Shown: one piece after another, positions 7,169 to 15,303 of the stretch
How the letters are laid out: each line of letters opens with the position of its first letter
How positions within the stretch are numbered: position 1 is the stretch's first letter
NCBI GenBank assembly: GCA_016191165.1
Contig: JACPPF010000071.1
Coordinates: forward strand, 52,058 to 116,057
Direction of reading: 5' to 3'
DNA from: Planctomycetota bacterium
GTDB taxonomy: Bacteria > Planctomycetota > Planctomycetia > Gemmatales > Gemmataceae
DNA length: 64,000 nt
The notes under the pieces: generated by a model
What the model saw: the letters and a program-made list of their open reading frames with translations, nothing else
The model's database searches: none
Told to the model about the DNA's origin: nothing
Program-made: the position numbers and the translations under genes

Positions 7169-9148
7169 ATGACGCAATCCTCGAATGCCGCAGTCATGCG
7201 GCAAATCCGCATGATGGTGGCAACGCGGCCATCCGAGGAGGAATCCGATTTCCACCTGCTCGCCCGTTTCTCGGCGGAGCGTGACGAAGCTGCATTCGCG
7301 GCTCTGGTGCATCGGCACGGTGGAATGGTCTTCGCCGTATGCCAGAGCGTACTGGGTCGACAGCACGACGCCGAGGACGTTTTCCAGGCGACGTTCCTGG
7401 TGCTCGCCCGGCAGGGCCATACCATTCGCAAACAGGAAGCGGTCGCCAGCTGGCTGCACCGGGTGGCCTATCGGCTGGCGCTCAAGGCCCGGCTGCAGGC
7501 GCGGCGGCGGCAGGCGCGGGAAAACGCCGTCGCCATTGCCGACTCCGCGACATCCGCGATTGATGTCAATACGCGCGAGATGCGGGAAGTGGTGCATGAG
7601 GAGTTGAATCGCCTGCCCGAGAAATATCGGACCGCGATCCTCCTTTGTTACCTCGAGGGCAGAACTCGCGATGAAGCCGCCCAGCGACTCGGCGTCAGCC
7701 CTGGCGCGTTCAAGAAATGCCTGGAGCGGGGCCGAAATCTCCTGGGCAGCCGGCTCCTGGGACGCGGCCTTGCACCCGCCGCGCTCCTGGCCAATCTGCT
7801 GACTGAAATCCAGGCCGAGGCGGCCGTTTCCACTTCATTGACTCACGGCACCGCGCGGGCGGCCGTGGCTTTCGCCACGGGTTGCGGAACCAACGCTGCG
7901 ACCACTACCGCCGCCCTGATGCTTGCCAACGGAGCGATTCGAACCATGACGATTACCAAATTCGCCTGGACCCTACTCGCGCTAATCCTGGTGTGCGCCT
8001 CCGGCGCCGGGCTGGGCCTGGCAGCCTACCAGGGGTTCGCGGGTGATTTAACCAATCGGCCCCACGGGGTCATCGGCCTGCCAGGCGCCCAGGGGGAAAA
8101 GCCCGACCAGAAAACTCCAGGCAAGAAAACTGACCTGGAGCGCCTCATCGGCACCTGGCGCTTCGCCAGCGGCGCCGCCCGGGGCAAGGAAACGCCCAAG
8201 GAATTCATCGCCCTGGCTCGCCTCACCTTCACCAGGGACGGAAAGACCTTGATGACCATCACCGAAGAGACCAAGACCGGCCAGTTCAAAATCGTCGCGC
8301 CGGGCAAGATTGATCTCTCCCTGGGTGGCAACGACACCGTCACCCCAGCGATCTACCGATTTGAAGGCGACAACCGCCTCATCCTCTGTGGCGGCGACGG
8401 CCCCAAGAGTGAGCGGCCTAGCCAATTCAAGGGAGACAAAGACTCCACCCAAGTCTTGCTCATCCTCATCCGCGCCAAAACCGGCGAAGAAAAACCGACG
8501 AAGCAAGACCTCGCCAAGTTCAAGGGCGGACTCGCCCAGGTCCAGGAAGCCGCCGCTCGCGCTCAAAGCGCGAACAACCTCAAACAAATCGGCCTGGCAA
8601 TGCACAACTACTTGGCTGTCTACAAGTCGTTTCCGCGCCACGCCATTTACAGCAAGGACGGCAAGACCCCGCTCCTGAGCTGGCGCGTGGCAATCCTGCC
8701 GTTCATTGAACAGGATAAGTTGTACAAGGAGTTCAAACTCGACGAGGCCTGGAATAGTGCTCACAACAAGAAGCTGATCGCCAAGATGCCCAAGATCTAC
8801 GAACCCCTCGGCGCAGGCAAGAAAGGGGTCGGCCTGACCCATTACCAGGTCTTCACCGGTCTGAATACCATGTTCAACGGCGCCAAGGAGCTGGGGCCTC
8901 GCGACGTCACCGACGGCACCTCGAACACCATCCTGGCAATTGAAGCAAAGCAAGCGGTCGTGTGGTCGCAGCCCGCCGATCTGGTTCTGCCCAAGGATGA
9001 AACCAAACTACCGCCCCTGGGCGGGCTGTTCAAGGCGGGCATGCACGTCCTGATGGCCGACGGCTCGGTGCGGTTCCGTTCGGCAACAACGCCTGCCGCC
9101 ACCATACGAGCCGCAGTGACGCCGGCGGGAAATGAACCTCCGGAATAA
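7169..9148 (+). CDS. ECF sigma factor fused to membrane and DUF1559-like domains
   Basis: The 659-residue protein joins four parts. Residues about 15-190 are an ECF sigma factor: region 2 with FAALVHRHGGMVFAVCQSVL and DAEDVFQATFLVLAR, and region 4 with LPEKYRTAILLCYLEGR and GVSPGAFKKCLERGR. Residues about 267-290 form one membrane helix (LLALILVCASGAGLGLAA). Residues about 320-440 match the planctomycete TIGR03067 type (LIGTWRFASG, LTFTRDGKTLM). The last part resembles DUF1559: NNLKQIGLAMHNYL, SWRVAILPFIEQ, DGTSNTILAIEA, MADGSVRF. The ATG at 7169 has GGAAGGA eight bases upstream. No separate anti-sigma gene is nearby, so the tail may anchor or control the sigma part. Confidence 0.85.
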   Translation: MTQSSNAAVMRQIRMMVATRPSEEESDFHLLARFSAERDEAAFAALVHRHGGMVFAVCQSVLGRQHDAEDVFQATFLVLARQGHTIRKQEAVASWLHRVAYRLALKARLQARRRQARENAVAIADSATSAIDVNTREMREVVHEELNRLPEKYRTAILLCYLEGRTRDEAAQRLGVSPGAFKKCLERGRNLLGSRLLGRGLAPAALLANLLTEIQAEAAVSTSLTHGTARAAVAFATGCGTNAATTTAALMLANGAIRTMTITKFAWTLLALILVCASGAGLGLAAYQGFAGDLTNRPHGVIGLPGAQGEKPDQKTPGKKTDLERLIGTWRFASGAARGKETPKEFIALARLTFTRDGKTLMTITEETKTGQFKIVAPGKIDLSLGGNDTVTPAIYRFEGDNRLILCGGDGPKSERPSQFKGDKDSTQVLLILIRAKTGEEKPTKQDLAKFKGGLAQVQEAAARAQSANNLKQIGLAMHNYLAVYKSFPRHAIYSKDGKTPLLSWRVAILPFIEQDKLYKEFKLDEAWNSAHNKKLIAKMPKIYEPLGAGKKGVGLTHYQVFTGLNTMFNGAKELGPRDVTDGTSNTILAIEAKQAVVWSQPADLVLPKDETKLPPLGGLFKAGMHVLMADGSVRFRSATTPAATIRAAVTPAGNEPPE

Positions 9149-9156
9149 CGGAACCT

Positions 9157-9187
9157 GCCGGCCAGTGCTGGCCTGGCCGGCTTTTTT
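9157..9187 (+). terminator. Rho-independent terminator
   Basis: The arms gccggcca and tggccggc (8 bp) enclose a 9-base loop and are followed by tttttt. It lies 8 bases after the stop of the sigma-factor fusion. Confidence 0.85.
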
Positions 9188-9219
9188 CAGGCATGAGTAA
9201 ACCCGATCTGGGTCAATCT

Positions 9220-10239
9220 TCACCTCACCACGTATTTCTTGGGGATTTCAGCACCAGCAACATAGGCCAGCTTGCCAATCTTGCACATCTGATAAACATG
9301 GATGCGGAAATCGGGGCAGGTGCTCACCAGGCAGTAGGCGTCGGTCGCCGTAAAGCCGTGCTCGCTGATGAGCCAATCCATTAGGTGAAACGTCGCGGTC
9401 TCCACGGCGACCTCAAGCGGCTTGTTGGCGTGGATCGCGATCAGGGCGTCCGGTTTTTCTATGCGCATCCACGGGATCTTCTTCGCTTTGACGATGTCGA
9501 GCTTCACCTGGACCGTGGCTTTCGTCTCGGCGGCGGTGCCCGTGAACTCGGTGTCGCCCTGCGATGCGTGGACATCGCCGAGGTAGAAGAGAGCGCCGGG
9601 ATGATGGATCGGCAGGAAAACCTTGTTGCCGACGGTCACATCGCGGATATCGAGATTGCCGCCCCATTCGCCTTGCCCGTCGAGACTCGTGGTGACTTCG
9701 CGGTCGGGGGCCACGCCGATGGTGCCGATGAAGGGCGTGATGGGCCAGGAGATTTCCTTTCTCCCCTCTCCCCCTGTGGGAGAGGGGTTGGGGGTGAGGG
9801 GGAAGTGAAGCGTGCCGTCGCGCATCGTTCCGGAAGGCCCGGGCGTGTGCTTGAAAATCTTGGTGGTGTAGTCGCTTGAAAGCTCGGGCCAGCGCGTCAA
9901 ATCACCCGCGGGACCGCGACGTGGGCCGATGGCGATCCAGGAGTAGCTGTCCACGATGATTGATTCGAGCGTGACGACGAGCATATCGCCGCGCTCGGCC
10001 CCTTCGAGAAAGATCGGCCCGGCGATGGGGTTGGCCAGGGGCGGCGACTTGTCAAAGCCGGGCCGCTTGCCTGGGATCGCCTTGTCGGCTTCCGACTTGA
10101 AGTATCCGGTGCTGGCGTCGTAGGTTTCGAGTTCAAACACCTCGCCCGGCTTGACGCGCAGCAACGGGTCGTCGCGCCAGTCGAAGGCGTATTTGCGGGC
10201 GAGATCACGTGGAATGCGTTGCAAACGAATACCCCCCAT
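9220..10239 (-). CDS. Acetamidase/formamidase family protein
   Basis: FmdA/AmdA enzymes hydrolyse formamide or acetamide to ammonia and the acid. Family segments include GPIFLEGAERGDMLVVTLES, PFIGTIGVAPD, GGNLDIRDVTVGNKVFLPI, GALFYLGDVHASQGDTEF and TATDAYCLVSTCPDFRI. About residues 146-159 read LTPNPSPTGGEG, a peptide encoded by a dispersed palindromic repeat that has inserted in frame. The ATG at 10239 was preferred over an upstream TTG at 10275, which would overlap the toxin gene end. It follows the yoeB-like gene by 11 bases and could be cotranscribed with it. Confidence 0.85.
   Translation of the reverse strand: MGGIRLQRIPRDLARKYAFDWRDDPLLRVKPGEVFELETYDASTGYFKSEADKAIPGKRPGFDKSPPLANPIAGPIFLEGAERGDMLVVTLESIIVDSYSWIAIGPRRGPAGDLTRWPELSSDYTTKIFKHTPGPSGTMRDGTLHFPLTPNPSPTGGEGRKEISWPITPFIGTIGVAPDREVTTSLDGQGEWGGNLDIRDVTVGNKVFLPIHHPGALFYLGDVHASQGDTEFTGTAAETKATVQVKLDIVKAKKIPWMRIEKPDALIAIHANKPLEVAVETATFHLMDWLISEHGFTATDAYCLVSTCPDFRIHVYQMCKIGKLAYVAGAEIPKKYVVR
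9761..9802. repeat. Palindromic repeat inserted in a coding sequence (GGEG family)
   Basis: The sequence ctcccctctccccctgtggg, then agaggggttgggggtgaggg, is palindromic. It encodes LTPNPSPTGGEG on the minus strand inside the amidase gene. Related copies lie at 28937-28979, 41301-41338 and 61660-61707. Confidence 0.8.
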
Positions 10240-10250
10240 CAAGTAGCTGC

Positions 10251-10511
10251 TCACTTGTCGTAGTGATACCGGCAAGCGATCCCAATCAATGTGTCTTCCG
10301 ATACCGTGTAGACCAAACGGTGCTCATCGTTGATTCGACGTGACCAGTATCCGGACAAGTCGCCCTTGAGCGGTTCCGGCTTGCCGACCCCTTCAAACGG
10401 CGGCCGGATAATGTCTTGCACAAGCTGATTGAGTCGCTTGAGAAGCTTGCGATCATGCTTGACAAACCACTGGTAGTCATCCCAGGCCGATGGCGTAATG
10501 GTCAGGTTCAT
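10251..10511 (-). CDS. yoeB: YoeB/Txe family mRNA interferase toxin
   Basis: YoeB is a ribosome-dependent mRNA endonuclease of type II toxin-antitoxin systems. The protein of 86 residues carries the family line PFEGVGKPEPLKGDLSGYW, then SRRINDEHRLVYTV and the terminal ACRYHY. The residues used for cleavage in the E. coli enzyme (a Glu in PEPL, Arg in SRRI, the C-terminal His) are present. The start overlaps the antitoxin stop (ATGA at 10511-10508), the normal arrangement. The antitoxin upstream is frameshifted, so control of this toxin is uncertain. Confidence 0.93.
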   Translation of the reverse strand: MNLTITPSAWDDYQWFVKHDRKLLKRLNQLVQDIIRPPFEGVGKPEPLKGDLSGYWSRRINDEHRLVYTVSEDTLIGIACRYHYDK

Positions 10512-10763
10512 TCCGGAATCAACTCCCGTTGCCGGCCTTTACCTGCCTTCGCTTCCGCAACGGACCGCCGCAGATGAGCCGCATTGGCCGCGCTTGACAA
10601 TTGATAGATCGTCTCCCGCCACGAATTGAATTCGTCCAGTGGCATGACCACAACCTGGCCGCCCTCGTCCGTGACGACAATGCGGGGCTCCGCATCGGCA
10701 AGAACCTGTTCGACAAGTGCTTGTTAGATTCCGCTTGGCGTCTTTCAGCGTGATCGCTTGCAT
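10508..10763 (-). pseudogene. yefM: YefM/Phd family antitoxin, frameshifted
   Basis: Reading leftwards, the frame begins MQAITLKDAKRNL and should continue as in YefM proteins. The recognisable continuation ALVEQVLADAEPRIVVTDEG, then VVVMPLDEFNSWRETIYQL, is in another frame. Removing one A from the minus-strand stretch CTAACAAGC (near 10724) restores one open frame ending in the TGA that overlaps yoeB. The 256-base span is one base longer than a multiple of three. YefM neutralises YoeB and represses the operon. The shift could be a true mutation or a sequencing error; the rest of the frame is intact. Confidence 0.85.
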
Positions 10764-10783
10764 GGCAAACCCCTCGTTCGGGT

Positions 10784-10879
10784 GGTGGTACAGTTTGCCG
10801 TAGGTCAGGCTTTCCAGACTGACGTTTCGCGGCTTCTGTCAGGCAAGAATGCCTGACCTACCTCAAATTGTACCACTAC
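10784..10879. repeat. Palindromic repeat (GTAGGTCAGGC family)
   Basis: The inner arms gtaggtcaggc (10800-10810) and gcctgacctac (10851-10861) are flanked by outer arms ggtggtacagttt and aaattgtaccacta. Related copies occur at 30314, 47025 and 60273. Confidence 0.8.
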
Positions 10880-11088
10880 CCTCGTTCGCATGGGCTGCCA
10901 ATCGTTCAGGGCTTCCGGCCGTAACCCAACGCTGCTGCCGTCGTGTGGTATTAACCTTTGTGTCTTTCGTTCATCCTACCACGGTGTGGGCGAGACGCCA
11001 GGTCCATTTTTGAACCAATCAACACTTCCTGGCGACTCCATCGCGTGTGAACGTGTTATCAACGGGGCACCGTTCCCCTGGCGAATCC

Positions 11089-11157
11089 GTTACGAGCCGC
11101 GACCGTGAGGGAGCCGGTTTACTTCGCCCCCGCTCCCTTACGGGCGCGGCTCGTTAT
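11089..11157. repeat. Palindromic repeat (ACGAGCCGCG family)
   Basis: The arms ttacgagccgcgaccgtgag and ttacgggcgcggctcgtta form a long imperfect inverted repeat around a short spacer. Confidence 0.65.
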
Positions 11158-11323
11158 CATCACAGCAGCGGTGCGTCCGCGCTGCGCTTGACGCACCCTG
11201 CCGCAACTTCGTAATCCCGCCGAACAGCCATCCTGACTCCTGTTAAGTGTACAAAATACCACATTGGCGATTTTCAAATTTCGACCGCTTCGCGGTAAAG
11301 TGTAAAGTAGTAAAGGTGTCAAG

Positions 11324-14011
11324 CTATAAAGTCCTCGCAACACGCAACCCGATGCCCCTGAGAAGGTTCGCCGGCCCACCCCTGCCACGGTTTGCGGAGC
11401 GAGCGAACCAGGGATTACCGTAGAACGACCCGCCACGCAGCACGCGGCCATCTCCCGTCGTCGGCCCCTGCGGATCAACCTGCTCGCCGTCTGGATACAC
11501 CGCATACCAGTCAGCGCACCATTCCCACACGTTGCCGTGCATGTCGTAGAGTCCCCAAGCGTTCGGGTAGGGCAGGCTGCCGACTGGGGTCGTCTTTTGC
11601 CGATTGACGCCTTTCTTTCCTTTGCCGTAGACGTAGTCGCCGGCGTAATTCGCTTGATCGGTCGAAATCGTGTCGCCAAAGTAGAACGGCGTCTTCGTAC
11701 CGGCGCGGCAGGCGTATTCCCATTCCGCTTCCGTGGGCAGGCGAAAGCCCGTTCCTCCCAGGATCGTAACCTTCACGCCATCGATCTTGTAATACGGTTT
11801 TGCGCCTTCTTTCGCGCTCAGAGCGTTGCAGAAGTTCACCGCGTCAAACCAGGAGACCTGTTCGACCGGCAGGCTGTCGCCCTTGAAGTGACTGGGATTG
11901 GGATTCTCGGTCATGATGTCGCGCCATTGCGCCTGCGTTACCTGGTGAACGCCCATGTAAAAGCCCTTGGTCAGCGTGACGCGGTGCTGGGTTTCGCCCT
12001 TGACCCGATAGGCCGGGGCGCCGTCTTTGATCGCCTGTTCCTGTTCGCTCGGTGGGCTGCCCATCGTGAATGTGCCCGGCGGAATCCAGGCGAACTTCAT
12101 GCCGAGCTTGTTGCTGATGGTGTCGCCGGGTTTGGGGGTCTTGGATTTCGCAGGACTTTTGCTAATTAACTTTTTGGGCGCGGCGTCCTGGTTCAATACC
12201 TTGTCGGTCTGCGCCACCTTTTTGGGGACGCCGCTATTGAATGCGCCCAAACCGATCAGGATCACGACCACGGCCAACGCCACGGTAGCGCCCAGGCATG
12301 ACAACACCACGGCAAACGGGCGGCCCTGTTGCGCCTTGCGGATGGGCGAACGCGCTGCCGCCGGCCTGGCGACCGGAAGGACGACGGGCAGCGTGGGTGC
12401 CGCAAACGGCGCGGACTCGGCGGGTGCCGCGGCGGCCAGCAGGGCAGCGTGAAACTCCGCACCATCGGCATAGCGGTGACGCGGGTTCGTCGCCATGGCC
12501 TTCGCCAACACGGCACGCAAAGCCTCCGGAACCGCGTCCGGGTCGAAATAGGCGGGGTCGCGCAGGTCCGGCTTGTCGTGCAGCAACGCATAATAGATCG
12601 TCGCCGCCAGACTGAACACATCGCTGCGCGCGTCCGCGGGCAGGCCACGCGCCTGCTCCGGGGCGGCGAACATCAACGTCATGCCGCCGATCGTCGTCTT
12701 TCCCACGTTCTCCTTCTGCACCGCCAGCCCGAAATCGATCAGCACCAGCTTCTGATCGGCCTTGCGAAAAACGAAGTTGCTCGGCTTGATGTCGCGGTGG
12801 AGAATACCGACGGCGTGGGCCTGGCCCAGGGCGTGCGTGACTGCGCCAAAAACCTTCTTGATTTGGCCGACCGTCAAGGCGCCCTTGCCGTCCAGGTAGT
12901 TTTCCAGCGTCGGGCCGTCGATGTACTCCATCGCAAGGTACCAGCAGGCGCGCTCGGCGGAGTACTTGAATTCCACGATTTGCGGGAGATTGTCGTGCCT
13001 GGGCAGGCGCATCAAGGCATGAAACTCGCCGCGGAAGCGCGTGACGAGGGCGTTGTCGGCGCTGTAGCGCGGGTGCATCACCTTGAGGGCGACGGTGCGG
13101 TCGCCCTTGACGGCCTTGAAGACCTGGCCCCAGCCGCCCGCGCCGAGGTGGGCTTGCAGGCGCCAGCCATCGAGCAATTCGCCGAGCTGGAAAAGCGGGG
13201 CGGCATCCAGGCGCGGGGCCTGCGGCGTCCGCGGCGTCATGCCGGTGGCAATCACCGTGGCGCGGCGATGCAGGGCGACCAACTCCTTGTCCTGCGGATT
13301 TCGCCGTACCACTTCCCCCAGCTCGTCGCGCACGCCGGGCATATCGCGCTCGACCAGGGCGATGCCCGCCTTGTAGAGATGGGTGTCGCCGTGCCTGGCG
13401 TGGGCTTCGATCATTTTGACCGCCGAGCGCGCTTGCTCGGGCTGCCGGTTGTTGATGCCGAGCAAGAACATCTGGCGCAGCAAGAGCGCCTCCTGCACTT
13501 TATCCGGGGTCGCGCCCATTTGCTGGCATTCCTCAAGGAATGGCAGGACGCTATTGAGCCGGCGCAGGATCGGCAGCATTTCCGCGTGCCCGGCGATAAG
13601 CCGGCCCAGCTGCTTCTTGACATGGGCGAAGTCATTCACCAGGGCATCGAGTTTGCGCAGGCCATCCGCCAGGCCCTCGGACGCCAGCGCGTTTCGGACG
13701 ATGGCCTCAAGTTTGTCGGGCTGAAAACGAGACTCGAAAACTTCATCGCTCAATTTCGCCAGGTCGCCGGTGAGCAATTCGAAATAGCTGCCCAGCTTGG
13801 CAAGCTCGTCGGCGTTCTGCTGGGAAGCGCGCATCAACTCGGCTTCCCAGTGCCCCTGCGCCAGGTCGTCTGCCGTGTTGAACACCTTATCGGCCAGGCC
13901 GACGAGGGCGCCGCTGCCCGGCGCGACGACATTGAGAACGACGCCCGCGACAACCTTGCAAGCGGGGCCGTATTTCTTCCACAACTTCGCGGAGGAATCT
14001 TTCCAGGACAT
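11324..14011 (-). CDS. Membrane Ser/Thr kinase fused to an FGE-like (SUMF1) domain
   Basis: The 895-residue product has an N-terminal helical region of about 275 residues without a recognised family. A Hanks-type kinase domain follows (about 278-545) with GAGGWGQVF, VALKVM, HRDIKPSNF, DFGLAV and the APEQARG loop, all catalytic residues present. One membrane helix lies near 560-590 (VVLSCLGATVALAVVVILIG). The outer part (about 627-895) is formylglycine-generating-enzyme-like: MKFAWIPPGTFTMGSP, LPTEAEWEYACRAGT, YDMHGNVWEWCADWY and GRVLRGGSF. The start at 14011 has AGGGGG upstream; a longer frame starting at 14224 would run through a palindromic repeat and was rejected. It may be a receptor kinase with an extracytoplasmic sensor domain. 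Confidence 0.88.
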   Translation of the reverse strand: MSWKDSSAKLWKKYGPACKVVAGVVLNVVAPGSGALVGLADKVFNTADDLAQGHWEAELMRASQQNADELAKLGSYFELLTGDLAKLSDEVFESRFQPDKLEAIVRNALASEGLADGLRKLDALVNDFAHVKKQLGRLIAGHAEMLPILRRLNSVLPFLEECQQMGATPDKVQEALLLRQMFLLGINNRQPEQARSAVKMIEAHARHGDTHLYKAGIALVERDMPGVRDELGEVVRRNPQDKELVALHRRATVIATGMTPRTPQAPRLDAAPLFQLGELLDGWRLQAHLGAGGWGQVFKAVKGDRTVALKVMHPRYSADNALVTRFRGEFHALMRLPRHDNLPQIVEFKYSAERACWYLAMEYIDGPTLENYLDGKGALTVGQIKKVFGAVTHALGQAHAVGILHRDIKPSNFVFRKADQKLVLIDFGLAVQKENVGKTTIGGMTLMFAAPEQARGLPADARSDVFSLAATIYYALLHDKPDLRDPAYFDPDAVPEALRAVLAKAMATNPRHRYADGAEFHAALLAAAAPAESAPFAAPTLPVVLPVARPAAARSPIRKAQQGRPFAVVLSCLGATVALAVVVILIGLGAFNSGVPKKVAQTDKVLNQDAAPKKLISKSPAKSKTPKPGDTISNKLGMKFAWIPPGTFTMGSPPSEQEQAIKDGAPAYRVKGETQHRVTLTKGFYMGVHQVTQAQWRDIMTENPNPSHFKGDSLPVEQVSWFDAVNFCNALSAKEGAKPYYKIDGVKVTILGGTGFRLPTEAEWEYACRAGTKTPFYFGDTISTDQANYAGDYVYGKGKKGVNRQKTTPVGSLPYPNAWGLYDMHGNVWEWCADWYAVYPDGEQVDPQGPTTGDGRVLRGGSFYGNPWFARSANRGRGGPANLLRGIGLRVARTL

Positions 14012-14107
14012 GGGAGCCCCCTGCGTCAGCGACACTTTGAGGTTTGGAAATCGAGTCTTCAGACTATCGCAGAGTAGTTCGGCGTTCAAGCAAAAAGATT
14101 TGACAAG

Positions 14108-14179
14108 GTTTAGCCGCGACGCGCAGCGAAGCGCGGGCGAAGTTAAGGCCCGCGCTCCGCTGGGCGTCGCGGCTAAACG
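14108..14179. repeat. Palindromic repeat (GTTTAGCCGCG family)
   Basis: The arms gtttagccgcgacgc and gcgtcgcggctaaac are perfect inverted copies. The element lies between the divergent kinase fusion and the ABC ATPase gene, so it occupies their shared promoter region. Confidence 0.8.
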
Positions 14180-14272
14180 GCTGGTCCACTTGCCAAAGGA
14201 AACTTGGCGGGCTAAGTCATCCATCCCGGATGTTTGCTGCGCTTACCGCTGGGCTTCACGGGAATGAACAAC

Positions 14273-15214
14273 ATGATCCATGTCAGCAAACTGACGAAAT
14301 ACTATGGCGACTACCCCGCCGTGCAGGATGTGAGTTTTAACGTTCCCGCAGGGCAGGTCGTCGGCTTCCTCGGGCCCAACGGCGCGGGCAAAAGCACCAC
14401 CATGCGCATCCTCGCGGGCTACCTGACGGCAACGTCCGGCACGGCGACCATCGCGGGACTTGACGTGTTCTGGAACAGCGTCGAGGTTCGCCGCAAGATC
14501 GGGTACATGCCCGAGAGTTGCCCGCTGTATAAGGAGATGCGCGTCAACGAATATCTCAACTTCCGCGCCGGCATCAAGGGCATCCACGGCTCGGAACGCC
14601 GCCGGCGCATGCACTACGTGATCGAACGCTGCTGGCTGGATAACGTCGATCACCAGATCATCGGCACGCTTTCCAAGGGCTATCGGCAGCGCGTGGGATT
14701 GGCCGACGCGCTGCTCGCCAATCCGCCGGTGTTGATTCTCGACGAGCCGACCGCGGGCCTCGATCCCGCCCAGATTCGCTCCACGCGCACGCTGATCCGC
14801 GAGCTGGGGCAGCAGCACACGATTCTGCTATCCACGCACATCCTCAGCGAGGTCGAGGCCGCCTGCGACAACGTCATCATCATCCATCGCGGCCGGGTGG
14901 CGGTATCGTGCTCGCTGGATGAACTCAAGGGGCGGGCGAGTTCGCAGGCTCAGATCGTGATGACGGTCGGCGGTTTGGCGGACCCGAATGTCTTTCGACA
15001 GGTGCCGGGCGTCAATCACCTGCAAATCGCCGAGGGAGTGCGCGGCGAGGGTTACGAGCTGCGCATCACCACAAGCGACCCGGCGGAGATTGCGCCGCGC
15101 CTGAGCGCGTGTGCCGCCCAGAACGAATGGCGCCTGATGGAGTTGCGCATCGAACGGCCCACGCTTGAAGATTTGTTCGTGCAGATCACGCAGGACGAAG
15201 CGATTCCAGTTTAA
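14273..15214 (+). CDS. ABC transporter ATP-binding protein (GldA/ABC-2 type)
   Basis: This is the ATPase of an ABC-2 export system of the Gld gliding-motility or Nos/CcmA-like class. The 313 residues contain Walker A GPNGAGKST, the signature TLSKGYRQRVG, Walker B LILDEPTAGLDP and the switch His in LLSTHILSEVE. The C-terminal 90 residues are the usual DUF4162-like tail. The ATG at 14273 has GGGA about nine bases upstream; ATG at 14264 is an alternative. It is the first of four collinear genes (ATPase, permease, GldG-like, DUF4340), which form one transport system. Confidence 0.9.
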   Translation: MIHVSKLTKYYGDYPAVQDVSFNVPAGQVVGFLGPNGAGKSTTMRILAGYLTATSGTATIAGLDVFWNSVEVRRKIGYMPESCPLYKEMRVNEYLNFRAGIKGIHGSERRRRMHYVIERCWLDNVDHQIIGTLSKGYRQRVGLADALLANPPVLILDEPTAGLDPAQIRSTRTLIRELGQQHTILLSTHILSEVEAACDNVIIIHRGRVAVSCSLDELKGRASSQAQIVMTVGGLADPNVFRQVPGVNHLQIAEGVRGEGYELRITTSDPAEIAPRLSACAAQNEWRLMELRIERPTLEDLFVQITQDEAIPV

Positions 15215-15286
15215 TTTAGCCGCTCGCCTCTGGCGAGCGCGGGGGAAACGGTCGCGTACCCGCTCGCCAAAGGCGAGCGGCTAAAC
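15215..15286. repeat. Palindromic repeat (GCCGCTCGCC family)
   Basis: The arms tttagccgctcgcc and ggcgagcggctaaac are inverted copies. It starts directly after the ATPase stop codon and ends 18 bases before the permease start codon, inside an apparent operon. Confidence 0.8.
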
Positions 15287-15303
15287 GTCCAGGAGGTCAT
15301 AAC

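Larger units (their letters stand above)
10764..11323. other. Gene-free stretch of about 560 bases
   Basis: No gene is supported here. It holds two palindromic repeats (10784-10879 and 11089-11157), and the remainder has no clear coding signal. It separates the toxin-antitoxin pair from the end of the kinase fusion, with both flanking genes on the minus strand. Confidence 0.6.

Noticed and set aside
10539..10763. A 74-residue protein read straight from the antitoxin start
   Set aside because: After NL it becomes rich in Cys and Arg with no family match, while the other frame continues the YefM pattern; a frameshift explains both.
12329..14077. Long open frame opposite the kinase fusion
   Set aside because: It is an antisense shadow of a gene with complete kinase motifs.
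14012..14224. Longer N-terminus for the kinase-FGE fusion
   Set aside because: The extra codons run through the palindromic repeat at 14108-14179, and the ATG at 14011 has a good ribosome site.
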